Positions 46,317 through 61,315 of a stretch of 64,000 bases of DNA are shown here, one piece after another; position 1 is the first letter of the stretch; each line of letters begins with the position of its first letter. The stretch is taken from assembly GCF_010015445.1 (NCBI RefSeq), contig NC_053119.1, positions 25,025,883 through 25,089,882 on the forward strand, in the 5' to 3' direction. Origin of the DNA: Perca fluviatilis. Taxonomy: Eukaryota > Chordata > Actinopteri > Perciformes > Percidae. The translations under genes were made by a program, and so were the position numbers. The notes below the pieces were generated by a model. That model was not told the DNA's origin. It saw only the letters and a program-made list of their open reading frames with translations, and did not search any database.

Positions 46317-47684
46317 AAAGATGCAGGCTGTTCTCATGAACCATTCGTATATATAGCTAGGAAGTAATGCACTCAGTGTTTCCACTGCCATGGTTTTGGG
46401 GGGCTCCCAAAACGCTCCCCCGCCCCCTCTGAAAGAATGAGAAAATAATATTATGCTATACATTTATAATATTATAGTATTGTATTGCTCTGCCTCTTCC
46501 TGTTGTTTTATTCTTTATTTATATTTTTTTGCTGCTTTTAAATGTCCCAAAGCAAAAGCTCTCCGTCTCGGCTGTGACTCACACAATCCGACGCCATGTG
46601 TTCACAGTTGGTGTATCCAGTTAAAACATACATTCCGCAGCACACACGATCCACTAACAGTACGCATACTTTACGCGTTCAATGTAGCCAAAGTCAAGCA
46701 ACCTCCTGCATACTGAAACATGCTGGATTTTTGAGTTTGCTGTTGATGCCCACTATTGTCCCACGATGCAATGCACAAAGGAAATAGAGGTGCTGGATGT
46801 ATCTGTGCATTTTTGCATAAGGCAAATTATCAGTTGCTGATGCCTAAGGGAGATTTTCCAATGGATTTAAAAATACTGATTCAGTACAGTACAACATCAA
46901 CAGTTTCAGGTTTTGCAGGTTCACATATAAACGTCCACACTCACACATGCACACCTTTTCTGTTGTCAGGAGTTGCTAAGTAAAATATATCTAACAGTTT
47001 GCTATTCTCCTATCAAGCTGTCTGAGTAATATGAGGCCTTTGTTTACCGTTTGGCTAAGGAATATACATTCAGCCTACTTGTAAACCTGCTGTGTTCCAT
47101 TTCTTATTAAGAACAGCAATTTTATGGTAAAATCTTCCAAATCCTGGTGCCAAGTCAGCTCTCGAGGGAAACGCACAAATATGGGGTAAGCTCATGTCTT
47201 TGATGTCATTACATACCAAGTCAACTCAGTCAAACTTAATTATTTCTCTGATCAGGTTGGGTGTCAAAATGATGTTAGACCTCTTTTACTGTAGTATCTC
47301 AAAAGCACAGACTGAGACACCCACTCACCAGGCTCTGCTCACATCCCTTACATCATTAAGCCCTTTAAGCAATGTAGCAAAGTGTAAATTGATTAAGACT
47401 GCATCTCCAGCCTAATGCTAATGCCCCTGAAGACTGGCAGGGCAGAGGAGATGCATTTCAATAGGTGGGAAGGAAGCCCCTGCCCCATCTCTCTCGCTGC
47501 TCTTTTACTTTTACTTTTACCGTGTGGCATTTTAAGCACTGAGCCCTTGACTGACCAACTCTTTTTGCAGATTCAAATGTATTCTTAAAATGTTTCCCAC
47601 GTGAGGCATGAGAAAGAAAGTAGGAAGCGAAGGTGGAGAGGGTGATACACTAGCAGTCAAAACTGGTATATATCCGATCTCTTG
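46317..47684. other. Unique sequence, possible conserved block
   Basis: No gene recognised. The block 47400-47520 (CTAATGCTAATGCCCCTGAA and flanks) resembles fish non-coding conserved sequence but cannot be tested here. Confidence 0.35.
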
Positions 47685-47883
47685 ACCCATTATGAACCTC
47701 GCAGACCTCTCAGGTCGACTGGTTCTGGATTACTGTTCCCAGAGTCAAAATTAAACATGCCGACGCTGCCTTTACAGTAGCTTATATGCTGCTCAAATGT
47801 GGAAAGATTTGCCAGAAAAGCTTAGACTTGAGACCATGCCGATTACTTTCGAATCTAAGCTAAAGACCCACCTTTTTACCATT

Positions 47884-49700
<1,817 letters not shown>

Positions 49701-49835
49701 CATTGCTAATTAGATTTTTATGTTTTTATTCTTGGTGCATTTGGTTGTTTCTTTTTTATTGACTCTGTGTAATCTGTAAAGCACATTGGGTTGCCTTTAG
49801 TTATGACATGTGCTATATAAATAAATGTGCTCCTG

Positions 49836-51660
49836 TGACACCGACACTGACATAGGACAGAAACTTTTTGAGACAAGTCACTTCTTTGGCCCCTTTTCCC
49901 CTTCCAGCGCAGCTCACAGCTTACAAAAGTATACATCCTTCTGGAAATACCAGACATATATGTGACAAAGTCTTAAAATACTCACACTCAACTATCAAAA
50001 CGACATATATACACATACACACACATACTGTATATTCACACATCCCTCTGGGGTATGTTGAACTGCTCAGCTAACCCATAAAACCCCAGCTTATCGTCTC
50101 CATGGGCCTCCTGGTACTGCAGTTCTCCAATCCAACCCAAGGCTCCTTTGACAATCAGCCGTCTCCATTTGGCCAGAAGTTTGGGTGAATATCCCTAGGT
50201 CTAGAGATATGAGATCTAAGCCCAGGCTTCAAGGCCTCAGTGTGTAAATACAGTGCAGCTAGAGTGAAAAGATGAGCAGATCCGCAAAGAGCCCAGGCTG
50301 CATGTGTGAAAACACATCCAGAAGTGCACTTGTTTACTGCGAACATAATGAGTGGCATTGGACCTTATAAAAGAGAAAGAGGCCCTGGATTAGAGATTAG
50401 AGGCATGTGGGTATCATTTGTCTTGATCTAACACATGCTGGTTCACTGCTCTGGCTTAACCATCCCCCCCTCCTTGTGAAAAACCAAAGGAGAGATGGAT
50501 AAAGAGCATGTTGAAGTCAGTAAATTCGGGATTGGGGGGTAAAGAGAAGGAAAATGAAAAGATAAGCCACATCAAGTGCAGGCTTATCCAACACCCTGCT
50601 ATAATTGAGACAGCTAATGCATTACAAAGACAGTGTAATCCTAGGTGTCAGAAAGCAATTACATGTCGCTAATTACTAAATAATTAATGCAGACAGTTTA
50701 ACCGGACAGACCAATCTGCAAACCTGCCTCCAACTGGGTTTCATGTTTATCTCTCTTTAGGGTTAAGTCGGATGCCTCAGGGCCTCATCCTCATGACACT
50801 GGAGATAGCCATGAATTACTCTGTATTTCCGTAATAGCTGTCAAATTATAATACCAGTAGTTCAAATCAAGCAATCTGATCGGTTCATGACGTCTAAGTC
50901 CTAATTTTTCTTTTGCACAATAATTATCACTTCCTATCTGAGAAAAAAACTTGAGACCAAAAAACTGATAGCTGGTGCCACAGAGGGAAGCTGTTCATAT
51001 GCACACACAGTACCATGACACAGAGCTGGTTTAAAATCGGCAAAATATCCCTTTAAGTATATACTTTATTTACAATATTTTCACCACTTTACCTTGCAGT
51101 GAGACAGCCCTTTCCGATGGGCAACTGAAGCCATTACATATGCTCTCTTCAAAGCCACCAGACAAAAACAGTAATCTTACTTTGCAGAAAATGGGAGTTG
51201 CTGTTCTACCAGTGCTTCAATCGGTTATTTATTGATATAAATCTATTTAAAATGGAATGTGACTATAACTCTTTATAACGCCGTATTTGATGACCATTTT
51301 TATAACAGCAACAGCTCACTTCAGTCTGTGATATGTTGCGATTATATCACAGTGAAGGGGGTTGTCGGTCATCGGGCCAAACCACGGCCTGTTGTGAGCT
51401 GTTGCTTAAATGTACATGCATGTGAAAGACCTTTTCATCAGCCATCTTTATAAGAAACTGAGGTCCATGGTGGGTCACAGTGAGAAAGAACAAATCAACC
51501 TAAATATAAAATTATAATCAAACTATAATGATTATTTAGCACCTGGTAAATGTGTTACAACGAGGAATGATTTATGGAAGTAAGAATCTAAATAAATTCA
51601 TGATAAATCCTGTCACAGTAACTCAGGCCAATCCTAGCTGTAAACAATTGTCATGTGCTG
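49836..51660. other. Unique sequence with a candidate conserved block
   Basis: No gene recognised. 50580-50710 is dense in homeodomain words (ATAATTGAG, GCTAATTAC, AAATAATTAATGC) and looks like a developmental enhancer by composition. Confidence 0.35.
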
Positions 51661-51669
51661 TATGTAAAA

Positions 51670-51673
51670 TAAC

Positions 51674-51720
<47 letters not shown>
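51670..51720. repeat. (AAT)n microsatellite
   Basis: About 17 trinucleotide units. Confidence 0.97.
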
Positions 51721-51721
<1 letters not shown>

Positions 51722-54700
51722 TGCAAAATCAGTCAATCTTATACCTTCAAATATATATTTTCTTCTGACCTCTTTAAAACTAAATCAGCAGAAAAGTATT
51801 GAAGTGGTAATCCTTTCCTTTCTTAAAAATTGGGTTTGCACATTTGTTGATACAAACACACACATTAATCAGTAAGCATTAATATTACATTAAATCAGGA
51901 CATATTTCAAGTTTGATATGTTACCTGAGCTATGCATGAACAAATCTATATCCTTCCTTTGCCAAAACATCATTCCCAGACAAAGAAATGCACAGTATGC
52001 TATATTGTTACTTACATCCATCTTAAAAAGAGGCATCTTTGTATATTTAGTTTTTCCACAGGTACACATTTGTAACTTGTGATTATGATCTTCCTGGACT
52101 CTCTTCTCCATTACCAAGCTAGTCAGTACATTAGGGTGCGACTGCGCTGCTTTTAAGGCGGTTAAAGTAACAAATGTGATTGGCCACAATTGTTACGACC
52201 CCTAACACACCCACACATAATGTATAATAATGGACTCTTTTTCATCCCACCCCATCGCATCACCACGGCACAGTTGGCTGTGCTCTGCGCGTTTCACCTT
52301 GATTCATCAAAACAGAGGTCTCAAAGTCAAGAGAAGAGGATGTAAATCACATAAAACATGGAAAAGTACAAGCAGTAACACTTAAAAGAATAGGAATTTT
52401 ATTTTTAAGATGACAAGGATGTTGGGACAGGTTGGCTTTGACCTCAGTATTAATTTCATACCATATTAACAGAAATCAACCATGGTTACTGTAAAAACTC
52501 CAACCCATGCATAAAAATAGCTCTCCAGTTTAACTCCCATCATGTCAGAATCAAGACACTGTGACACATTATGTGTAATTTGTATGGCCCTGGCAACACT
52601 TCCTTCCCTAGGAGATTCAGCAGGTAGAACATATCCCCTAGAATATAGTCCTTACTGTTCTTTATGTTAATATTATTATAACAGTCATCCCCTTACCCCA
52701 CAGTTCAAGGAAAATACTATTTTACAACCTAACGTGTTTTTTTTTTCTGCACATAATTGTATTTTTCTCTCACTTTTAATTCTCTACTCCCCTGGAATTT
52801 TCACCATTTAGGTCAAGGGTATTCGAGGGAAGCAAATTGCTGTGACTGCTCCATGCAGCTTGCGTCACAGTAAAGATACTTCCAAAGACACGATGACTTT
52901 CTCTTATATTTATGTTTCCATATTATGAATCTGAGGTAAACTTCAGAAGTAAGACGAATACTTCATCTAATACAAAAACACATAACAATGCCTCTCGGGA
53001 TCAAAACTCCATTATAATAAAAAAAAACATTGAAATACAGTACAATGAATATGACAGAATAAATGAAAAAAGAAATGACAAAAGAGTGTACACAGCCAGC
53101 CCCCGGAGTCACTCATGCAGGACCTATACTGTTGCTCTGGCCATATAAATGTGGCACATAAATGTGGCACTAACGGCCTCCGATCAAGCTCTAATGGTAT
53201 TCATAGTTGCCATGGGTCCTTTCACCGCAATATTATTAAGATCATTTTTATTCATGATATCCCCCAAATTGTCCTTGGAAGAAACAGCAGATTAGGGGAG
53301 GCTGCTGACCCGTGGGTTGTGAATAAACATGAAAAACAATCAGTGTTCCATTTAAAGGCAGAAAGTTCTAGGCCTCTGGGGTAAGATTGGAGAAAGGGGG
53401 CATCAGAAGAATAATGAAATCATTAGAAATGAATTGAAGTGAGAATGAATGATGCTGTCCCTTAACCTTGCGCCTCTACATTATGTACATTGAAAATTAG
53501 AGGGGGTTATATACCTGTATGATGGAAGATGCCTCACTATGATTTTGTTGTCATAGATTTCTAATGATCATACTAATACACAACTTAGTTTGTGTTTCCT
53601 CAGTAACCAGCTGCTGAGACTTCAGCACTTCAGCAGTGACCCACTTCTTTTATTTAGTTTGAAGCAATTTAAAAAAGAAAAAGCACCAGGCAGTTTTGCC
53701 AAATTGCTTCCTTGGCTTCTTGTGCTTTTTTCTTTAAATATATAAATATTTTAAAAAGCAGAGAGACAAAAGAGCATGCTCAACCATTGCAACGGTGTGT
53801 TTGTATATTGTCCATCAGCTGTCAACAATGTTCCATCTCTGTTTAAGACATTTCAAACTATTGACTCAGTTTGCTGTTGTCAGTAAGCTGACATTATGTA
53901 CATAGAAGAAATTAGTTGAAGTTTTTGTATGTGATCATATTTTCACATGTCATCATGTGCCAAAACATGACATATTCACATATAGAAACCAGTGTGCCCA
54001 GTGCACGTGTGATTTGAAATGATGGCTCCCCATTCAGAATCCTTTTATGTCAAAACAAACAAAAAAAAGACACAAACTTGGCTCCGTCAAATGTCACAAC
54101 CTATCTTTATTTGCTTTAGCAGGCCTCTTGAAATTATTAGAATTACATCAATATCCCAAATGAATCTGGGAAAAGTTTTGGTGTGCTTTAAATAGGTCAA
54201 ATACAAGTATAAGCAGATACAAAAATGAAATACATAATATGAATGCTGGTTCAATCAGGAGGAACCAACACATCACAAGCATCATCATTGCCACTCAATG
54301 AGCCAAACCGATACAATGGAGGTGAATGTAATTTTGTTTGTGGTGCCCAATGCAGAAAAAAATGGCATGTAGAAATTTAAAAGAAAAATCTCTGCTACAA
54401 TATAATGCCACATATTTTACTCTCAAAAGGTTTAACTGGGACATTAAAGATTATGAAGAAGAAAAAAATTATTATGATGGTGATAAGGGTAGCAACAGAA
54501 ATGTTTTAGACAGATTGGTCAAAGTCTATGTGCATGACCAGATACCACCAGATATACGTGAGAACATATTTTAAGTGAAATTCATCCTTTTAATAGTACA
54601 GTAAGCTGTGTTGTATATGGCGTCACATTTATGTCATATGTCATATGCAACACTAAAATTTTAATCTGCGAACCTCAGGGGCAAAAGGAAGGATTCCTGT

Positions 54701-54792
54701 TTGCAAATGTGAAACTAGAGACCTTGATGACTCCTTGATAAGTTTGCTATAGGATTAAAAAACATCCAGGGGGACAACAGGTTGTGTAAATG
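51722..54792. other. Unique AT-rich sequence, no gene recognised
   Basis: Several 60-100-codon frames without recognisable domains. Long AT-rich stretches and no repeat borders are visible. Confidence 0.4.
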
Positions 54793-55195
54793 GAGCCCTG
54801 TTCAGACCAAAGATTTGCGACGAGAAAAGCTGAAACTTGCAACTACTTGCAACTATTGCAACACTCTGAAACATGCCAGTTCACACCGATGCGACGAGAC
54901 GGTGTATCATCTCCATAGCAATAACTCTTTGTACTTTCTTTCTAACCAGAACCGATTTTCAGGCTTTTTGTAGCTGGATATATCATTTGTTGCTAAATAT
55001 GAATGTGGATAACCTTAGTGATAGTGAGATGCTTGCTACAGTTGCATTTCTGGTGATGAATCGGCAAAAACAACATTATATTTATGTGATCCATGCTTTG
55101 TTCTATCGCCGCTCCCTCTCTCTAGCTCGCTTGACCACATTACCGTGCTCGGAGCCTCTGTCTCAAATTCTGCTACTTTGACCAGTTGACAGTTT
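54793..55195. mobile_element. DNA-transposon end, partial
   Basis: The sequence begins GAGCCCTGTTCAGACCAAAG and ATTTGCGACGAGA, and the word GATGCGACGAGAC recurs at about 54890. This matches a fish DNA-transposon terminus I recognise, probably Harbinger-type. The opposite end is not found. A frame within reads ATVAFLVMNRQKQHYIY, then YRRSLSLARL. Confidence 0.4.
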
Positions 55196-55300
55196 GTATA
55201 GAAATAGAATAAAGATTAGGGATCATGTTATTTCTATAGTTTGTAGCTGACTTTACAAGCTGACTTAGCTATTGGCTGTTGAAAAAGGTGACATCTCTTA

Positions 55301-55718
55301 CCCCTATTTTCCACCGGGCACGTCTGTGCTGCGTTCTGGAGGCGCCACGACCCCCTGCGAGCAATTGCGGCCATCCACCAGTCGCGCCACGGCGCGTCCC
55401 AGAAGCGTGCGTGAAGCGGCTCTGCGTGAAGCTCCAGGTCTATTTTCATGTGATTCAGACAGCCAGGCAGAAAGAGAAACAGCGAAAATATCCAGTCAAC
55501 CCCCCAATATCCTTTTTACAAGGACAACGGCATACTAGCTTAATAAACACATCATTGTTCTGTAAAATACTTGTAGAGACAATAAAATGTGTCTGCGAGT
55601 TGGGCAGCAAGACGCTCCACTTCTGAGACGCTCCCGGTGTGGTACGGCGCATGGCAGAGGACAGAACCATACGTCCGGAACACAGCACGGCACAGCCGCG
55701 CCTGGTGGAAAATCAGGG
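55301..55718. mobile_element. Harbinger-like MITE, TTA duplication
   Basis: The ends CCCCTATTTTCCACCGGGC and (inverted) CCCTGATTTTCCACCAGGC continue as inverted repeats through GTCTGTGCTGCGTTCTGGA. They are flanked by TTA at 55298-55300 and 55719-55721. The 418-bp element has no coding capacity. The GC-rich arms explain the frames seen on both strands. Confidence 0.75.
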
Positions 55719-55834
55719 TTATGCTTTAACACTATATGCCATATGTATGCCTGGTTAATGTTCTGTGGAGTATGATGTAATGTGTCATCGCAAAAATAAT
55801 ATAAGTATTATTTGGTTACTGGTACCGGTACTGG

Positions 55835-56200
55835 TCCTCTTATTGTTCCCAGAATAAACTCCAAACATAGTTCAATTGCTCTTTGCTATTATGCTATGCT
55901 TTACCTGAAACAAATTCCAGAAAATCTGGAGAGATTTACTGCAACACTTATTAGTGTTGGATCAAGGCTAAAAGTGTTCATCGCTGCTTTGATTGAAACA
56001 TTGGGCTGTTTTTAGGGCTGTTACTATCCAGTTTATTTTATTCCTTCACCTTCTTGTTTAACTATCTTGTCTCTTGACCGTTTATTTATCTTTTCTGTTA
56101 TTTGTTAAGTGTCCCAAAGTCAATGTATTGATGCCTTGTGTGTCTGCTTTCATCACTTCAGTGATGGATATAATGCACTAAGAGTGAAATGTATCCTGTT
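55835..56200 (+). pseudogene. LINE C-terminus and 3' UTR remnant
   Basis: The frame reads LIVPRINSKHSSIALCYYA and then PENLERFTATLIS. This corresponds to the (L)VPR.R.K....F.Y.AP..WN.LP..LR end of L2/RTE-like LINE proteins, followed by a stop after GCF and a T-rich UTR. It is decayed (the WNxLP block is lost). Confidence 0.55.
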
Positions 56201-57060
56201 GCTTTATGGAGATAAATCGGACAGCAGTTTGTCTTTATTAGCATAAATCATTGTGTGTTAACCCTGCCGTTAAAGGTCGGTATATTTTTGGTTTAAAATA
56301 TAAATATAAGAAAGAAGCACGGACTTGTTTGCCTGATAGAATCAAGAAGAGAGTGGATTTGGCTGCATTGTCAACAAGAGTTTGAATCTGTCCTCCACAT
56401 GCTCTTATTGAAAGAGAAAGGGATAAACAAGTGGAACGGCTGCCTGTGGGTACAAACCGCTCAGGAATATCCATAGAGAGACAAAGGCAAAACTAGCAGG
56501 ACGGGAGGGAAAGAGGTTGAGTGACAATTCAGAAAAAGAGCAAACAGAGCAAAAGGGGTGCAAGCAGGTGACTCTACCCCTTTGAAAGTCTGTCTCCTGC
56601 AAAGAAATTGAGCTGTAGCCTTGCAACTAGGCACAGTAACAAGAGGATTTTTGTCTTTTAGATCTTGACAGTTAAGTTGAGAGTGAGGCTTGGGGCACAG
56701 AGTTGGTAGTTACTGTGTTGAGCTGTTATATATTTCCCATCAGCGCTTTCCAATAACATGGGAGAGACAGAAAAGGGCCCGGTGTCAGGAGATATAGGAA
56801 AACACTGGCTGCTGGAACGACCAACAATCAGTGAGAAAGGCACTCTGCCTGCTTGTGCACCAACCATTCAGGCTCACTCAGACAATTAACTGTTTATCCC
56901 CTACATGCTTGACGGGGAGGTTAAAGGCAGGGGGGTAATCTACAGCTGAGGTTGTGCCTGACATCTTGGATAGTTAACTGTGTATGTCTCAGTGGATTTA
57001 CAAAATACTTATTATGCTGTGTGCTCAGTAATGTAAGCATGCAACATGGCACTTAAATCA
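56201..57060. other. Unique sequence, no gene recognised
   Basis: Minus-strand frames at 56238-56474 and 56405-56626 have no recognised product. Confidence 0.4.
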
Positions 57061-57310
57061 ATTCAATTTCAATTCAATTTTTCAATTCAATTTTATTTAT
57101 AGTATCAAATCATAACAAGAGTTATCTAGATACACTTTACAGATAGAGTAGGTCTAGACCACACTCTATAATTTACAAAGCCCCAACAATTCTAATACTT
57201 CCCCCAAGAGCAAGCAGTGCGACAATGGCGAGGAAAAACTCCTTATTAGGAAGAAACCTCGGACAGACCCAGGCTCTTGGTAGGCGGTGTCTGACGGTGC
57301 CGGTTGGGGA
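57061..57310 (-). mobile_element. Common teleost retroelement 3' end
   Basis: The plus strand shows (TTCAA)n, TTTTATTTATAGTATCAAAT, then CACTTTACAGATAGAGTAGG, CAGTGCGACAATGGCGAGGA and GAAGAAACCTCGGACAGACC. I recognise this block as highly dispersed in percomorph genomes. The tail orientation indicates the minus strand. No coding sequence. Confidence 0.7.
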
Positions 57311-57909
57311 TGTGATGAAGAGTGGCAATAATAGTCACATTAATAAATAGTTAAAAAACACAATAGAATGTAAAATGAAATGCCTGCGATATAGAAAACT
57401 GCAGTGAGAACACAAGTAGAGAAAATTGCGTGCATATCATAATGAAATTAAATCTATTAGTCTTTTACTTCTACGGAGGCTTACTAGTTAAATAACTTAG
57501 GTAGGTTTGCATGAGTACACAGGTTGCACAGGTACAATTATTCAGTCCTTTAAGTCCCATGGAACCATGTGCAATAATTGATAAAAATTGTTTTGCATAA
57601 ACACAATTGCAATATTCATTTTAATAACAAGCACCTGCTACCTGCTCTGCATTTTCAAAATCCCTCTTGGGAAACAGTTCTTTAAACAGCTATTATTTAG
57701 CATGTGAGTGGGTAAATGGGTTTGTGTGTGATTTGTGTGTCTATGTGGTGGTGGCTGTATCTGTGGCTGTAACAGCACATCATTTTAATCTATTTTAAAT
57801 GTTGTGGTCTATTTAGTATATTGGTATCATATTGTAACAGCAAAATAATTCAGTGTCTTTAATGACAATTGTCTTTATGAACCTGTGATAATGCTGAAAG
57901 GTCAATAAA
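57311..57909. other. AT-rich sequence, nothing recognised
   Basis: No supported feature. Confidence 0.4.
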
Positions 57910-58184
57910 CTAATACACTGTATACACTGTGTGTATTTTTACCTCTAAATGCGCTGCCTGCATTTGCATGTGTAACTCAGAATCTGCATGCAATCCCAAG
58001 GTTTTCAAATGCCTGCCCAATATGCCTTTTTTATTTCCGGCCCTGCTGGTAATATATGAGAAAAACGAGCAGCTCCGGGGCCTGATGAAACTGACCTTGG
58101 TGTTAATGAGATTCTCACAGACAAACAGCGGTCCTCTATGCACCTTAATTGACACAGCACCCCTGTTCATGCAGTACCACTTAC

Positions 58185-58299
58185 CTGTGTCAATCTTAAG
58201 AAGACTTCTCAGCCCATATCTGCCATAGCCATTTGTTCCAGCCACCCTCTCAGGGGATGCAAAAGCATTCTCATCATCTTCTCTTAAGTGCTTTTCCAT
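58185..58299 (-). other. Candidate short exon with strong donor
   Basis: On the minus strand an ATG follows an in-frame TAA by zero codons. It opens a 38-codon frame (MEKHLREDDENAFASPERVA, then GTNGYGRYGLRSLLKIDT) that ends at a consensus donor ACACAG|GTAAGT. The unbroken frame continues for 129 codons to 57910 if unspliced. I do not recognise the protein. It might be a first coding exon of a gene extending to the left, a conserved non-coding block, or chance. Confidence 0.25.
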
Positions 58300-60835
58300 T
58301 TATTCCATCATTGGATGGTGCCCTATTTTTAATTTCTGTTTCTTCACAGTTGTGTGCCCGGGGTAAATTATTGCACTTTGTGGATTGTGTTCAACAATGA
58401 CCACAACAATTGCAAGTAATCATTTGGAGCTGGTGAATTGGATAACACTTTTGAATGTGTGATGAGCTCAGAAAGTCTAGTTGTTTTCAAATAAAAAAGA
58501 CAACACAATTCTCATAGAAAAAAAAACAATTTGGTGTTTAGCCAAGTATACTTTTAGGAAAACTTTTTCTGACCCTGAGGCTTGTCAATTCAATTGTGCT
58601 CCATATTTGTAATATATTACATTTATATATATTCTCCTGTAGACATACACTACATATGAACAAGTTTATTTTCTAAATGCCATCATAAAATGTCCCTATA
58701 AACATCACAGAGGAGCTCACAATGAGAATACGTACAGGGTTCTGCTGGTGTGTGCAATCACATGTGTGCATGTAGATACACAAGAAGGTCTTGTGAAGCC
58801 AGTGAGGATAATTCATATTTTATGGACAGAACAAGTCAAGTGTGTAAAGTTCAACAGAAACATCAAAGAAAATGAACGGATGCAATGACATTTTAATCGA
58901 AACGACCACCCATGTAAAAATAGCATTGTTGACACAGGCATTTCATTTATCCGTAACATATTTTTTGTGACTCCGACCGCTCATTGTACCAGGGAAGACA
59001 AATGGATCTTTGTTTGCACATGAAGGTCAAATATAAAGAGGAAAAGGGAGAACAAATGTTCCGATGTACATGAGACAAAACAACTGAAATTAGCCTACTT
59101 TGATCTGAATATAAATAGCTTTATGTATATATGTATTATAAAAATGTTATAATGATTACTTGCAAGTATCCATGGCACATTTGCAGTTTACATTTTGGTA
59201 CATATCCAGAGTATTGAGCAAGTCAAACAGTGGACTTCCTTATAAGCAATTCTGATACATACCTATAACTGTAATAACTAAATGCAAATGTTCTTCAAAT
59301 GTCAAAATTACAATGACCAAGGTGGGCTGTAATATCTCTCAATGATGTATTTTATTAATTTTATTCAAATACAAAGGGACCTTCATTTCACATCAGATAC
59401 ATTCGAACAGAGCTTTGTATAATTAATATTTCATATCTCTTGAAAATATCACTTTTATATGGGGGGAAAGAGTAAGGTGCCTCTGGCTCTGAGGGGGGTT
59501 GGTCATGGGTTTTTGGACCATTCTTTGAACATCAATCACTGGCTGACATTGGGAGGAGTGTTGCTGCTCTCCACATCAGTCACTGACTCCCTCCTGCCCT
59601 TAACACTTCAGCACATGACATGTTCATGCACTATCAAAGTCAGAGAGATCCCATATGATGACAGCAATGGCTGAAGATGGGAGTGCAAATGGTGAGAGAA
59701 AAAGAGAGATAATGTTCCTGTTCAGAATCCTATTTTACAGTATTTACCTTTTAATGAAGGAGGACAGTCATATATATTTGACAAGAATAATTACATTTTT
59801 TAACTGGTGCAATTCAAACATTTTTATTTTTTCATTACAAGCTGTTAAATATGCATACAAGCATAACTGCTGTTAAAGATCAGTCCCTGAATATTTCATT
59901 CTACATAGACTCAAAGTCAATTTGATAATCTTACACTGATTCTTTAAGTGTGTTTACATGCACATTGGTATTCTGGTTATTTATAGCCCGGTATATAACA
60001 GTATTCAGGCCACTCATTTCTGTACTGACTGTGTTGCCTCAGCAGTTGAGGATGGACACAGTATGGATAAGGTGTTTACCAGCGGCGTCATGCAAAACTA
60101 CTATCTGTATCTTTTTTGTCACACTAAGTTTTTAGAAATAGTCTGCTTCATTTTCTGCATCAAATGGTCTAAAAATCCAGGTGGAAATGAGCAGGGAAAA
60201 TAAAACAGGACATTTGTGGGAGAAATGCCATTCAGAATTGCTTTGGGCCAAATTGCAGAATTTAACAAAACTAGGTCAAATTCTAGTATGTAGTTGGACC
60301 ATGTATGGTCAATTCGCTTAAGTGTGGCCAAATTGTTACAGGGATAGTCAGTGGCGGTGTCTATGTGATTATAGATATTAGATGTTCATCTGTAGGGCTG
60401 ACCGATAAACGTATTTTCATTTTCATCGAGATATGAACATGCGCAATGAACAATGGAGGTTGTGTTCATAATAGGAGAAGACCCCTGATGAATATAAATA
60501 TGGTCTGAAGTGTCTATGATGAAAATTTAGAAAGATATTGACTAAATATTGGCCATATTACATATATGTTTGTGTGAGGGATCAGGCTCACAGGATCTGT
60601 ATTCCAGCATAGGTAAGACATGAGGTATGTGGATGGGTCGGCAGTCTATCACAGCACTTACCAATATAGACAGACAAATACAGTCACATTCACATTCAGT
60701 TCACCTAACCTGTACAGTATATGCCCCCATCATAGGTAGTAAACTAGATGTTGATTACTCCAGATCAGGTAATAATGCATGGGGCTAAGAGCCCTCGTGA
60801 TTTTAGTTAATATTGTAATTTGCTGATGCACATAA
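58300..60835. other. Unique AT-rich sequence, weak repeat traces
   Basis: TAGGGCTGACCGATAAACG at about 60393 resembles a hAT-type end without partner. 60620-60720 (GGCAGTCTATCACAGCACTT and CACATTCACATTCAGTTCAC) resembles a common fish retroelement tail. No gene. Confidence 0.35.
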
Positions 60836-60854
60836 TAATAATAATATTATTATG

Positions 60855-60889
<35 letters not shown>

Positions 60890-61315
60890 TTTTATTTATA
60901 TAGCGCCTTTCATGAAACCCAAGGACACTTTACAGAATTACTGTGGCTAAGCTAAGGGAGGTTGTAGGCTGTGGTAAACAGGTGGTGTTTCAGGAGTTTT
61001 TTTTAAATGTCCAGGGATGTAGCATTTCGGATATCTGCAGGGAGGGTGTTCCAGAGGGATGGGGCTGCAACACTAAAGGCTCTGTCTCCGAAGGTACAGA
61101 GTCTGGTGTGGGGAATGGAGAGCAGGCCAGCGTCTGAGGACCGCTGGTTTCGGGGTGGGGTGTATGGATGGAGGAGGTCAGAGAGGCACTTTGGGGCCAG
61201 GGCATGGAGGGATTTGTAGGTGAGAAGGAGAATTTTATATTAAATGCAGGACTTAATTGGGAGCCAGTGAAGGTAGATGAGGGTTAGGGCGATGGAAGTT
61301 GAGGTGCTACAAATG
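60836..61315 (-). mobile_element. Retroelement 3' region with (ATT)n tail
   Basis: In reverse the element ends ATGAAAGGCGCTATATAAAT then (AAT)n (60830-60890). The body contains GAGGGTGTTCCAGAGGGATG, GGGCCAGGGCATGGAGGGAT and GGGAGCCAGTGAAGG, blocks that I recognise as a widespread fish retroelement. The frames at 60943-61219 are read-through of this repeat. Confidence 0.65.

Noticed and set aside
55272..55732. Six overlapping frames with arginine/cysteine-rich products
   Set aside because: They come from the inverted repeats of a MITE.
60393..60500. hAT-type element
   Set aside because: Only a TAGGGCTG-like left end; no partner end or duplication.
60943..61219. Three overlapping frames
   Set aside because: All lie inside a common fish retroelement with an (ATT)n tail.
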